Counted from the stretch's first letter, positions 1 through 8,462 are shown. The stretch: DNA of 64,000 nt from Chitinimonas taiwanensis DSM 18899 (GCF_900119825.1 NZ_FPKR01000001.1:62001-126000), one strand, 5' to 3'. Made by a program: numbers and translations. Notes: generated from the letters alone by a model not told the origin.

Positions 1-631
1 CCGTATCGCGCACGATGCCGCCCTTGCCTATGCCCTCGCGCCCGACCTCGAACTGCGGTTTGACCAGCAGCAGGAAATAGCCGCCCGGCCGAACCAGCTC
101 GGCAAACGCCGGCAGCACCAGGGTCAGCGAGATAAACGATACATCGGCAACCGCCAGATCGAAGGGCTGGCCGGCATTGGCGGCCAGGATGGCGCTCTGG
201 TCGAGCGCGCGCGCGTTCACGCCTTCGAACTGCTGCACGCGCGGATCGGCCAGTAGGCGCGGGTGCAGCTGGCCATGGCCGACCTCCACCCCCACCACAC
301 GCGATGCACCGGCCTGCAGCAGGCAGTCGGCAAAGCCGCCGGTGGAAATGCCCACATCCAGGCAGTGCCAGCCGGCGACCGCGAGACCGGTCTGGGCCAG
401 GGCGCCCGCGAGCTTGAGCCCACCGCGCGAGACATAGCGGTCGGCCGCATCGGGCGTGACCTCCAGCACAGCATCGTCGAGCAGTTTTAGACTGGGTTTG
501 CTGATGGCAGTGCGCCGGTCAGCTTCAAGCAGAAAGACCCGCCCGGCCGCGATGTATTGCTGGGCAGCGGTACGGGAGGGGGCAAGGCCGAGTTCGGCTA
601 GGCGCACGTCGGCGCGGATCAAGGTGGTCAT
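1..631 (-). CDS. tlyA: TlyA-family rRNA 2'-O-methyltransferase (3' part cut by window edge)
   Basis: The gene enters the window from its start codon (ATG, complement of 629-631) and runs off the left edge, so the C-terminus is missing; about 210 residues are visible. The N-terminal 60 residues form an S4 RNA-binding domain, followed by a FtsJ-like Rossmann methyltransferase: YVSRGGLKL with the first Lys of the K-D-K triad, SAM motif DVGISTGGFADCLLQAGA, then DVSFISL and LVKPQFEVG. TlyA proteins methylate ribose 2'-OH of 16S/23S rRNA cytidines and are often labelled hemolysin A. It diverges from the ATPase gene at 780. The fold is clear; the exact rRNA target is not readable here. Confidence 0.9.
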   Translation of the reverse strand, partial: MTTLIRADVRLAELGLAPSRTAAQQYIAAGRVFLLEADRRTAISKPSLKLLDDAVLEVTPDAADRYVSRGGLKLAGALAQTGLAVAGWHCLDVGISTGGFADCLLQAGASRVVGVEVGHGQLHPRLLADPRVQQFEGVNARALDQSAILAANAGQPFDLAVADVSFISLTLVLPAFAELVRPGGYFLLLVKPQFEVGREGIGKGGIVRDT

Positions 632-779
632 GGCGTGATTTTAAGCCCCTTGCTGGCCGGCAGGCGACAAGGGGCGGGAAACCGGCTTAAATAGCGGCCA
701 TCCAAGCGGTGGCCGTCTGGCCACCATCCAGGGCCGCCCCGGCTTCCACGGCCCCGCCAACACAGGTTCTGCGCAGCAT

Positions 780-2561
780 ATGAAGAAGCTCCACCTCACC
801 CGCGGCCACGGCGATCAACGCCTGTCCATCAGTGCCTTGGTCAATGCGCTGATTGACGAAGGCCATCTGCCCGCCGCGCTGGCCGAAGCCTTTCTTATCC
901 CGGCACGTACCTCGGCGCATGGCAAGACCCATCCGTTCAGCTCCATCGTGCCGCAGGGCTGGCGCAGCCTGAAAACGGGCGAGCTGATCGATATGGCCTG
1001 GCTGGGGCGTTGGCTGGGCGCCAAGATTGCGCTGCCCTGGTTTCATATCGACCCGCTCAAGATCGATGTGGCGGCCGTGTCGGGCGTGGTCAGCCATGGT
1101 TATGCCAGCCGCTACGCCATCCTGCCGGTGGCGGTGGATGCCCAGTCGGTAACCCTGGCCACGTCCGAGCCCTTTGTGCGCGACTGGGAAGATGAGCTGG
1201 GGCGCATCCTCAAGCGCGAGATTCGCCGCGTGCTGGCCAATCCGGACGATATCGCCCGCTATCTGCCCGAGTTCTACAATCTGTCGCGCTTCGTGAAGCA
1301 GGCAGTGGCGCAGACCGGCCAGCAGAACCAGCTGGCCAATTTCGAGCAGCTGGTGCAGCTGGGACGCACCGGCAATGTGGATGCCAACGACCACCACATC
1401 GTCAGCCTGGTCGACTGGCTATTCCAGTACGCGTTTACCCAGCGCGCGTCCGACATCCACCTCGAACCGCGCCGCGAAGCCGGCCATGTGCGCTTCCGCA
1501 TCGATGGCGTGCTGCACTCGGTGTATCAGGTACCGCCGGCGGTGATGAATGCCATCCTGTCGCGCATCAAGGTGCTTGGGCGCATGGACCTGGCCGAGAA
1601 GCGCCGTCCGCAGGACGGCCGGGTGAAGACCAAGACCCCGGACGGACGCGAGATCGAGCTGCGCCTCTCCACCATGCCGACCGCCTTTGGTGAAAAGCTG
1701 GTGATGCGGATTTTCGACCCGGCCATCCTGGTCAAGGATTTCGCCGCGCTGGGCTTTGGGGCCGAGGACGAGAAGCGCTGGCAGGGCTTTGTCACCCAGC
1801 CGCACGGCATCGTGCTGGTAACCGGGCCGACCGGCTCGGGCAAGACCACCACGCTGTACACCACGCTCAAGCAGCTGGCCACCGAGGACGTGAATGTCTG
1901 CACGGTGGAAGACCCGATCGAGATGATCGAATCAAGCTTCAACCAGATGCAGGTGCAGGCCAATATCGACCTCAGCTTTGCCGAATGCGTGCGCACGCTG
2001 CTGCGCCAGGACCCGGACATCATCATGGTGGGCGAAATCCGCGACAAGGAAACCGCCGATATGGCCATCCAGGCCGCGCTGACCGGCCACCTGGTGCTAT
2101 CCACCCTGCACACCAATGATGCACCGAGCGCGATCACCCGCCTGCTCGAGCTCGGTGTGCCGCCCTATCTGGTCAGCTCCACCGTGGTGGGGGTGATGGC
2201 GCAACGCCTGGTGCGCACGCTGTGCCCGCACTGCAAGCAGCCAGGCGCGCCGCTGGAAGCGGAATGGAATGCGCTGGTCGCCCCCTGGAAGGCGCCGCTG
2301 CCCAAGACCGCCTACCGGCCGGTCGGCTGCCTGGAATGCCGCAATACCGGCTATCTGGGCCGGCTGGGCCTGTATGAAATGCTGTCCATGAGCACCGAGC
2401 TGCGCCGCCTGATCGCACTGCAGACCCATCCGGGTGCGATTCGGGAACAGGCGATCAAGGACGGACTCAAACCGCTCAAGCTCGCGGGTGCGCAGAAGAT
2501 CGCCGCCGGCCTCACCACCCTGGAAGAAGTGCTGAAGGTGGTGCCCGCCGAGCCGGACTGA
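780..2561 (+). CDS. GspE/PilB-family secretion or type IV pilus ATPase
   Basis: 593 aa, a full-length cytoplasmic hexameric ATPase of the T2SS/T4P/MSHA class. The N-terminus (about 1-160) looks like an MshEN-type domain. The motor domain has Walker A GPTGSGKTT (about 349-357), an Asp box TVEDPIE, Walker B-region LLRQDPDIIMVGEIRD and a His box TGHLVLSTLHTND. A tetracysteine zinc site follows (LCPHC at 482/485, CLEC at 517/520), typical of GspE and PilB. No gspF, gspD or pilin gene lies next to it; downstream are a patatin lipoprotein, a TPR protein and an S4 protein. It could drive a pilus or secretion machine encoded elsewhere. The ATG at 780 has only a weak upstream Shine-Dalgarno. Confidence 0.9.
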   Translation: MKKLHLTRGHGDQRLSISALVNALIDEGHLPAALAEAFLIPARTSAHGKTHPFSSIVPQGWRSLKTGELIDMAWLGRWLGAKIALPWFHIDPLKIDVAAVSGVVSHGYASRYAILPVAVDAQSVTLATSEPFVRDWEDELGRILKREIRRVLANPDDIARYLPEFYNLSRFVKQAVAQTGQQNQLANFEQLVQLGRTGNVDANDHHIVSLVDWLFQYAFTQRASDIHLEPRREAGHVRFRIDGVLHSVYQVPPAVMNAILSRIKVLGRMDLAEKRRPQDGRVKTKTPDGREIELRLSTMPTAFGEKLVMRIFDPAILVKDFAALGFGAEDEKRWQGFVTQPHGIVLVTGPTGSGKTTTLYTTLKQLATEDVNVCTVEDPIEMIESSFNQMQVQANIDLSFAECVRTLLRQDPDIIMVGEIRDKETADMAIQAALTGHLVLSTLHTNDAPSAITRLLELGVPPYLVSSTVVGVMAQRLVRTLCPHCKQPGAPLEAEWNALVAPWKAPLPKTAYRPVGCLECRNTGYLGRLGLYEMLSMSTELRRLIALQTHPGAIREQAIKDGLKPLKLAGAQKIAAGLTTLEEVLKVVPAEPD

Positions 2562-2796
2562 CACGCGGGATTCCCGCCGCGCGGTCTCTGCCTTACCATG
2601 CGCGCCGTCATGCCCGATCGGCATTCGCGCAAGCCAAGCGCTCGCAACATCGGCGCGCTGCCCGGCCAAGGCGGGCACCAGCCAGTGCTTCAACCCATCC
2701 GTGCTGATGGTGTCCAGTCCCCGCGCGGGCGCCTCGCCCAGGCGAGATGGTGGATACTCAGCGTCGTCTTAGCCCGAACCCTTACAACGGAACACC

Positions 2797-3696
2797 ATGC
2801 AACGCCGCACCCTACTGCTTAGCCTGCCCCTGTTGCTCGCCGCCTGCACCACCACACCACCGGCCGTGGTTGCACCGGTGCTCCCTCCTGCCCCACCCAA
2901 GGCCAAGCCCATGCCGCGCATCGGCATTGCGCTCGGTGGCGGCGCCGCCAAGGGCTTTGCCCATGTGGGCGTGATCAAGGTGCTGGAAGGCCAGAACCTG
3001 ACTCCGGCCGTAGTATCGGGCACCAGTGCCGGCAGCGTGGTCGGCGCGCTGTATGCGTCGGGCCTGAATGGCTTTGCACTGCAGGAACAGTCATTCGCGC
3101 TGGATGAAAGCCAGGTGCGCGATCTGACCGTGGGCGGCGGCGGACTGGTGAAGGGCGAGAAGCTGCAGGACTATGTGAACCTGCTGATCAAGAACCGCCC
3201 GATCGAGAAACTGGCCAAGCCCTTCGCCGCGGTGGCCACCAATCTGGACACCGGCAACCGCGCGTCCTTCGTGCGCGGTAACACCGGCCAGGCCGTGCGG
3301 GCCTCCTGCAGCATTCCCGGCGTGTTCCAGCCGGTGCTGATTGCCGGCAAGCGCTTCGTGGACGGCGGCGTGGTCAGCCCGGTGCCGGTGGATGCCGCGC
3401 GCGAGCTGGGCGCCGACATCGTCATCGCGGTGGATATCTCCTCCAAAGCCCATTATGGCAAGCCGGCCGAGGGCATCGCCTCTATCCTCAACCAGACCGT
3501 CACCATCATGGGTCAGAAGCTGGGCGAGCAGGAACTGGCGCGCGCCGACATCGTGATCAGCCCGCGTGTGGGCCGCATCGGCGCCAGCGACTTCGACCAA
3601 AAGCATGTGGCCATCCTGGAAGGCGAGCGCGCCACCCAGGCCGCCCTGCCGGCCATCCGTGCCGCGATTGCCAAGTGGCAGGCTGCCCAGCCGTGA
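2797..3696 (+). CDS. Patatin-like phospholipase, predicted lipoprotein (RssA-like)
   Basis: 299 aa. The first 20 residues are a lipoprotein signal (LLLSLPLLLAAC with the lipobox Cys at about 17), followed by a Pro/Ala-rich linker, so the enzyme should be anchored in the envelope. Patatin hallmarks follow: oxyanion loop GGGAAKGFAHVG from about residue 47, nucleophile GTSAGS with Ser at about 77, and the dyad Asp in FVDGGVVSPVPV at about 189. Patatins are Ser/Asp acyl hydrolases acting on phospholipids. The next gene starts inside this stop codon, so translation is probably coupled with the TPR gene. The substrate is unknown; a lipid acyl hydrolase is the family-level inference. Confidence 0.88.
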   Translation: MQRRTLLLSLPLLLAACTTTPPAVVAPVLPPAPPKAKPMPRIGIALGGGAAKGFAHVGVIKVLEGQNLTPAVVSGTSAGSVVGALYASGLNGFALQEQSFALDESQVRDLTVGGGGLVKGEKLQDYVNLLIKNRPIEKLAKPFAAVATNLDTGNRASFVRGNTGQAVRASCSIPGVFQPVLIAGKRFVDGGVVSPVPVDAARELGADIVIAVDISSKAHYGKPAEGIASILNQTVTIMGQKLGEQELARADIVISPRVGRIGASDFDQKHVAILEGERATQAALPAIRAAIAKWQAAQP

Positions 3697-4025
3697 TCGC
3701 CCAACTGGAAAAGCTGCTGGATGGCCCGCGCGATGGCGCCCTGCTGCGCTTTTCGCTCGGCAATGAATACTTGAAAGCCGGCCAGCCGGAGCGGGCGGTC
3801 GGCTACTACCGCGACGCGCTGGCACGCGACCCGCATTACTCGGCCGCCTTCAAGGGCCTGGGCAAGGCCCTGCTCGAGGCCGGCCAAGCCGACGCCGCCT
3901 TGGCCGCTTATCGTGACGGCATCGCGATTGCCGAGGCGCGGGGCGACAAGCAGGTGGCGAAGGAAATGACCGTCTTTGCCCGCCGCATCGAACGCCAGCT
4001 CAACCCACCGGACCAGCCAGCATGA
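3693..4025 (+). CDS. Small TPR protein
   Basis: 110 aa when started at the GTG at 3693, which overlaps the upstream TGA as GTGA; a GTG at 3675 is an alternative start. It contains two tetratricopeptide-like helical pairs (ALLRFSLGNEYLKAGQ..ERAVGYYRDALARDPHYSAA and AFKGLGKALLEAGQADAALAAYRDGI), then a short basic tail. No signal peptide is present, so it is probably cytosolic and mediates protein contacts. It is sandwiched by overlaps between the patatin lipoprotein and the S4 protein, so the three are very likely one transcript. Its partner is not evident from sequence. Confidence 0.82.
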   Translation: MIAQLEKLLDGPRDGALLRFSLGNEYLKAGQPERAVGYYRDALARDPHYSAAFKGLGKALLEAGQADAALAAYRDGIAIAEARGDKQVAKEMTVFARRIERQLNPPDQPA

Positions 4026-4261
4026 ACCAGCACACCTTTACCCTGAGCAGCGACTACATCGAACTGCACAATCTACTCAAATTCCTCGCCATCGCCGATT
4101 CGGGCGGCATGGCCAAGCAGATGGTGGCCGAAGGCCTGATCGAAGTGGACGGCGAAATCGAGTTCCGCAAGACACGCAAGGTCTATGCGGGCAGCGTGGT
4201 GCGCGCCTTCGATGAGGAGATTCATGTGGTGGCTGGGGCGGGTGAGGCGGCGGCCGGATAG
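4022..4261 (+). CDS. YbcJ-like S4-domain RNA-binding protein
   Basis: 79 aa, nearly all one S4 domain: hydrophobic start YIELHNLLKFLAIADSGGMAK, then VAEGLIEVDGEIEFRKTRKVYAG, the typical beta-hairpin that contacts RNA. Length and sequence fit the YbcJ family of small cytosolic RNA-binding proteins. The ATG overlaps the TPR stop as ATGA, so it ends the three-gene coupled unit starting at 2797. Its RNA target is not known from sequence. Confidence 0.85.
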   Translation: MNQHTFTLSSDYIELHNLLKFLAIADSGGMAKQMVAEGLIEVDGEIEFRKTRKVYAGSVVRAFDEEIHVVAGAGEAAAG

Positions 4262-4451
4262 CCGCGCCGAACCAATATGTAGTCGGGTGCTGGTTAGCAA
4301 CGGTTTGCCAGCCCTTGGCTTGGCCAAGAACCCAGTCAAGCCCGACGCTGCAGATGCGAAGCGGCCTCAACACCAACTTCAGCCAAGTAGGGTGGGCAAG
4401 CACTTGCCCATCAGCACTCACCGTCCCAGCACGGCTTCGCGCTTCCCCCCC

Positions 4452-6200
4452 TCAATGCAATCCCCCCAATTCCTCTTCCGCCACCACTCGCGCTTCAGCA
4501 TGGCGCTGGCGGCGCTCGGCCAGTTTGCGGAATAGCCAGCCGGCCGGCGGTTCGATGCCGGTGCGTACGTAGTCGATCAGGCGGTACTGGTTGACCGTGG
4601 CCTGCTGGTCGCGCCGTGCGCTTGGCTGGCCGACGAAGAGCAGGCGGTCGCCGAAGTGCAGGGCGGTTTCCGGTGGTGGCAGCAGGATTTCCTGCTCGCT
4701 CTGGATCAGCAGCAGCGGCATGCAGGCCAGCTGGCGCTCGGGCGCATGCGGGTCGAGCAGCAGGTGGCGCAGGGTCAGTGGCGGCTGTGGCGCCATCATC
4801 AGCGCATACATGGCGCCCTGGTGGGCGCTGTTCAGCTCCACCACCCAGTTGTCGGGCACTGTGCCGGCGCACAGGCTGTCGATCTCGCGCAGCAGGGCGG
4901 CCGCCCAGACTTCGCTGCGCAGCTGGATCAGCTCCATGAAGCGCGCGAGGGTCGGCGTGGTCATCGCGCGCAGGCATTCCTGCGCCACCACCTCGCTGCG
5001 CACTACGGTCACATCTGCGCGGAAGGCGTCGAACAGTACATGGTTCATGGCCAGGTTCTGGCGCGCCACCACGAAGAGCTCAGGCTTGAGCTGGCGCGCG
5101 GTGGCAATGGCGGACAGATTGTTGGCGTCGTGGTCGATGCAGGCAACGATGCCGACCGCGCGCTCAAGGCCGGCCGACTTCAGCGTGGCCGCATCCACGC
5201 CCAGGCCGACCACGCAGGATTCGCGCGGCAGGTCGTCGGGCGGGGCCAGGTCAATGACCGTGACGGTGGAGCCTTCGGCATCCAGTGCCGCGCGGATCGC
5301 ATGACCGAAACGGCCATAGCCGACCACCACCCAGTGGCCGCGTGGCGGGCGCACCAGCGGCGGCAGGGGCTCGCCCTGGAAGGCGGACAGCACCGACCAC
5401 AGCCGGCTGGTCTGCGGCGCGTGCAGGGCCATGCGAAAGCGCTGCCCGACCGCGTCGAACATATTCACGATGCGATTGGTGCCGAAGCTAGCCATATTCT
5501 CGGCCACCGCATGGGTCTTGGCGCGGCATACCGAGACCAGGGCCGGGCGCAGCACATAGGCCGAGATGGCAATGGCTAGATTGACCTGCTCATCGCCGGT
5601 CAGCGCCAGCACACCACGGCACTGCGGGTGCAGGATGCCGGCCAGCTGCAGCATTTCGGGGCTGGCCGCGTCGCCCGCATAGGCGGGCACATCAAACACA
5701 TAGTCGGCGAACATCACCTCGTTCACGCGTTCCTCGCGGTTTTCCAGCACCACGAAGCGCAGGCCGCGCTGTTCGAGCTGGCGGCCGAGCAGACGGCCGG
5801 TCTGGCCATAGCCGCAGATCAGGAAGAAGGGCTCGGTGATATGGCGCACCTTGCGTGCAAAACGCGCCAGCTGCACCGCCTGCTGGAAGCGCTTGTCCTG
5901 CAGGATGGCGAACAGGGTGCCAAGGCCAAAGGCCCAGCCGATCACCGACAGATAGATGCACACCACCACCCACATGCGCTGCAGATAGGTGAAGGCATAG
6001 GGCACTTCGCCAAAGCCGATGGTGGTGGCGGTGTAACTGATGAAGTAGAAGGCATGGAAGAAATCCATGCGGTAGGGCTGGCCATTGCTGTCCACGCCTG
6101 GAATCAGCACAAGACCGAGCACCGAGATCGCGTAGATCAGGATCAGCGTGATCAGCGGCGCGCGCATGCGCCGCAGCACCAGGAAGAAGATATTGGGCAT
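4452..6200 (-). CDS. Two-TM potassium channel with tandem TrkA-N (RCK) domains
   Basis: 582 aa from the ATG at 6200; the open frame extends 26 codons further upstream but that part is Pro/Arg-rich and unlike the family. The N-terminus has two membrane helices (about 13-33 and 75-100) flanking a pore loop with selectivity filter TTIGFGE (59-65). Two Rossmann-type RCK/TrkA-N domains follow, with nucleotide-binding glycine patterns GYGQTGRLLG and GYGRFGHAIR. The protein should form a ligand-gated K+ channel in the inner membrane. It lies 81 bp downstream of a small membrane-protein gene on the same strand, a likely operon. The filter has Phe where canonical channels have Tyr. Confidence 0.88.
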   Translation of the reverse strand: MPNIFFLVLRRMRAPLITLILIYAISVLGLVLIPGVDSNGQPYRMDFFHAFYFISYTATTIGFGEVPYAFTYLQRMWVVVCIYLSVIGWAFGLGTLFAILQDKRFQQAVQLARFARKVRHITEPFFLICGYGQTGRLLGRQLEQRGLRFVVLENREERVNEVMFADYVFDVPAYAGDAASPEMLQLAGILHPQCRGVLALTGDEQVNLAIAISAYVLRPALVSVCRAKTHAVAENMASFGTNRIVNMFDAVGQRFRMALHAPQTSRLWSVLSAFQGEPLPPLVRPPRGHWVVVGYGRFGHAIRAALDAEGSTVTVIDLAPPDDLPRESCVVGLGVDAATLKSAGLERAVGIVACIDHDANNLSAIATARQLKPELFVVARQNLAMNHVLFDAFRADVTVVRSEVVAQECLRAMTTPTLARFMELIQLRSEVWAAALLREIDSLCAGTVPDNWVVELNSAHQGAMYALMMAPQPPLTLRHLLLDPHAPERQLACMPLLLIQSEQEILLPPPETALHFGDRLLFVGQPSARRDQQATVNQYRLIDYVRTGIEPPAGWLFRKLAERRQRHAEARVVAEEELGGLH

Positions 6201-6281
6201 GCCGAGCGGGGCTCCGGTTGGCCGTCTGGGACGCGATGATGGGCGAGGGCCGCGCAGCTGCACGGCCCAGCAATGCACTGC

Positions 6282-6665
6282 TTAGCGACGCAGTTGCAGC
6301 GTTTCGCCGATCAGCAGCACCACCGACACCACATTGGCCATCAGCGCACCGCCCGAGAGCGACACCACGCTCGAGGTCACGCCCGGCGTCATGCCCACGC
6401 CCGATACATACAGGCAATAGCCCCACACGCTGGCGGCCGCGATCAGCTGTAGATCGGCGACCAGGCTGGTGGCCAGGTGCAGGGCGCCCAGCTGGGTGCG
6501 GTCGCCGAACTTGAGCACAGTGGCGATCAGGTTGACCACGATGGCGGCAAACAGCTCGAACACATCGTGCTGGTGCGGCACATCGATATCGCCGATGAAG
6601 AAGCCGAAGTTCAGCGTGAAGGCCAGCAGGATAAAGAAGGCGAAGATGACTTTTTCGAGGTTCAT
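6282..6665 (-). CDS. Small integral membrane protein (DUF6394-like)
   Basis: 127 aa, starting MNLEKVIFAFFILLAFTLNF, with about three to four hydrophobic helices and a conserved-looking acidic/His loop after the first helix (GDIDVPHQHDVFELF). I recognise it as the small membrane family often listed as DUF6394, without known function; the family name is from memory. It is the first gene of a probable two-gene unit with the RCK potassium channel downstream, which suggests an accessory role in ion transport. That role is inference. Confidence 0.72.
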   Translation of the reverse strand: MNLEKVIFAFFILLAFTLNFGFFIGDIDVPHQHDVFELFAAIVVNLIATVLKFGDRTQLGALHLATSLVADLQLIAAASVWGYCLYVSGVGMTPGVTSSVVSLSGGALMANVVSVVLLIGETLQLRR

Positions 6666-6719
6666 GGCAGACCGTGGCAGCGAGAGGACGCCTGCATTGT
6701 AGATCAGCGCTGCATGCGC

Positions 6720-7457
6720 CTAGAGTTGGCGCTTGCCCAGCTGCGCGAGCGCCGTGGCATCCAGCTCGCACCATTCGCCTTCCGCAAGACCCAAGAGGCA
6801 GCCCTCGCCCAGGCGCACATCGCCCATGGCCAGCCTGTGCAGGCCCTCGACCCGGTTGCCGGCTGCGGCCAGCATGCGTTTGACCTGGTGATATTTGCCC
6901 TGGTCTATGCATAGGTCGAGGCGATGGCTATCGACGAGCATCGCAGCCAGGGCCGCTAGCGGCGCGGGCTCATCATGCAGCTGCACGCCAGCCAGCAGGG
7001 CATCGATCTGCGCAGCGCTGACCGCATGCTTGCACTGCACGCGATAGGTCTTCGGCACATGGCGCTTGGGCGAGGCCAAGGCATGGTTGAACGCGCCGTC
7101 ATCGGTCAGCAGCAAGAGCCCGCTGGTATCGGCATCCAGTCGCCCCACCGGCTGCACGCCGCGCGTCACGAAATGGGCTGGCAAGAGGCTAAGCACGCTC
7201 GGGTAGTGCTGCGGGGTACGCGAGCATTCGAAGCCGGGCGGCTTGTACAAAGCAAGGTAGAGCTGCGCGCGCCACGGCCAGTCCTGCCCATCCACCTGCA
7301 GCAGCAGGCCTTCGCTAAGAAAGCTGGTGCCCGCATCGGTGCAGGCTTGTCCGTTCACCTGCACGCGGCCGGCCTCCACCAGCTGGCGGCAGGCCTTGCG
7401 GCTGCCAAAGCCTTGCGATTGCAGCAGTTTATCGAGCGGAACGGCTTTGCCCGGCAT
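6720..7457 (-). CDS. rsuA: Pseudouridine synthase, RsuA/RluB family (probably 16S rRNA U516)
   Basis: 245 aa. An N-terminal S4 domain (LDKLLQSQGFGSRKACRQLV) is followed by the RsuA-type catalytic domain with the signature GRLDADTSGLLLL carrying the catalytic Asp, plus KYHQVKRML near the C-terminus. The short insert YKPPGFECSRTPQHYPSVL resembles RsuA, which converts U516 of 16S rRNA to pseudouridine, more than RluE or RluF. The start lies only 21 bp downstream of a strong terminator (7479-7504), so the gene probably has its own closely placed promoter. Confidence 0.88.
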   Translation of the reverse strand: MPGKAVPLDKLLQSQGFGSRKACRQLVEAGRVQVNGQACTDAGTSFLSEGLLLQVDGQDWPWRAQLYLALYKPPGFECSRTPQHYPSVLSLLPAHFVTRGVQPVGRLDADTSGLLLLTDDGAFNHALASPKRHVPKTYRVQCKHAVSAAQIDALLAGVQLHDEPAPLAALAAMLVDSHRLDLCIDQGKYHQVKRMLAAAGNRVEGLHRLAMGDVRLGEGCLLGLAEGEWCELDATALAQLGKRQL

Positions 7458-7478
7458 GGTGACACTCTCCCAAAGAAA

Positions 7479-7504
7479 ACGGCCCCACCCGAAGGTGGGG
7501 CCGT
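7479..7504 (-). terminator. Rho-independent terminator
   Basis: Perfect 11-bp inverted repeat (7479-7489 with 7494-7504) and a 4-nt loop. Read on the minus strand it is followed by a T-rich run. It would end transcripts coming from the glycine-zipper gene at 7798-8244, but a 270-bp inserted element now separates that gene from it. Confidence 0.85.
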
Positions 7505-7530
7505 CGCGGATGATAAGGCATCTCAGCCAC

Positions 7531-7800
7531 TAGGGCCTGTCCACCCTATTTTCTTGAGATGCGTTGCGGAGCAAACAGGTCATGCGCAAGGCACGAAACA
7601 CCGCCGGGGTAAACCCCGGCAAGGCTTCGTAACGCCGCGCATGGCCTGTTTGCTCCGCAACCCGAAGGGAACTGGGCGCAAACCTCGCCACTCGTCGTTG
7701 CACGCCTTGCCCAGACAACCAGTCTGGGCTGCGTCGCGCGCCTAGATTGGCAAGGTTTACACCCAGTTCGCACTCAAGAAAATAAGGTGGACAGGCCCTA
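7531..7800. mobile_element. MITE-like non-autonomous element, 270 bp, TA-flanked
   Basis: The ends are 28-nt terminal inverted repeats (7531-7558 and 7773-7800) that differ at one position and begin TA-GGGCCTGTCCACC. Element ends at TA on both sides fit a TA target duplication, as made by IS630/Tc1-mariner transposases; this link is inference. Inside are further inverted repeats: a 25-bp arm pair 7563-7587/7637-7661 with one mismatch, an 8-bp palindrome 7603-7620, a 21-bp pair 7669-7689/7759-7779 with three transitions, and an 8-bp hairpin 7709-7729. No credible protein is encoded. The element sits between the stop codon of the gene at 7798-8244 and that gene's terminator. No second copy was seen in this window. 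Confidence 0.82.
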
Positions 7801-8244
7801 ATCATCCCAGCGATCGCGGCGGTCGTGATCGCGGTCACGCCAGCCATCGCGGTCATGGCGATGGTGCTTCCAGTGTTTGCGGTGCTTCCAATGGTGATGG
7901 TGCGAGTGGCGGTCCACATAGACGACGCGTTCATAGCGGCGCTCCGGCACATAGATGACGCGGGTCGGTACAGGCTCGCGGTAGTAACGCACCGGCTCGC
8001 GATAATGCTGGATGACCGGCTCACGATGCCGAACCATGACTTCGCGACGGTGCTGGCTACCCACTGCGGCACCAATCGCACCGCCCAGGGCGCCGCCTAC
8101 GATGGCGCCATCGCGCCCGTCCATCTTGTAACCAATGGCAGAACCGGCTGCCCCGCCCAGGGCGCCGCCCAGCACGGCATCGGCCATGGCGGGGGTGCTC
8201 AGCATTGCGGCCAGCAGCAACAGCAGGGAAATCGGCTTACGCAT
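7798..8244 (-). CDS. Secreted glycine-zipper 2TM protein with His/Arg-rich tail
   Basis: 148 aa from the ATG at 8244, preceded by GGAG at good spacing; an upstream in-frame ATG at 8289 would add 15 residues ahead of the signal peptide. A signal peptide (about 1-21, ending AMA) is followed by two glycine-zipper segments (GGALGGAAGSAIG and GGALGGAIGAAVG) typical of outer-membrane or periplasmic Rickettsia 17-kDa-like proteins. The middle has three REPV repeats and Tyr/Arg stretches. The tail (about 110-148) alternates His, Lys, Arg and Asp and could bind metal. The TAG stop coincides with the first TA of the inserted MITE-like element. Function is unknown beyond the envelope fold. Confidence 0.8.
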   Translation of the reverse strand: MRKPISLLLLLAAMLSTPAMADAVLGGALGGAAGSAIGYKMDGRDGAIVGGALGGAIGAAVGSQHRREVMVRHREPVIQHYREPVRYYREPVPTRVIYVPERRYERVVYVDRHSHHHHWKHRKHWKHHRHDRDGWRDRDHDRRDRWDD

Positions 8245-8384
8245 GATCTTGCTCCGTGAACACAGCCTTCTGGCTGCAGTGCGGTGCATTCTGCGTCGGC
8301 GATACTGAATCTTGCCTGAACTGCCAGCGTGCCTGCTGCACGCGTATCCCTACGTATCTGGCTATCGATCCGATAGTTAATTTA

Positions 8385-8400
8385 AAATTGTGTGCAATTT
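8385..8400. promoter_or_regulatory. Probable OhrR operator upstream of ohr
   Basis: Perfect inverted repeat AAATTG-TGTG-CAATTT in an AT-rich island, 62 bp ahead of the ohr start. This resembles the AT-rich palindromes bound by OhrR/MarR-family repressors. A second short palindrome, CTATCG-ATC-CGATAG (8362-8376), lies just upstream. The assignment follows from position and from ohrR being the next gene; binding is not shown. Confidence 0.65.
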
Positions 8401-8462
8401 AATTGCTTACTATTATTCAATCCGTCGCAGCCCTGCTCACAACCCAAGCAAAGGAAACCATC

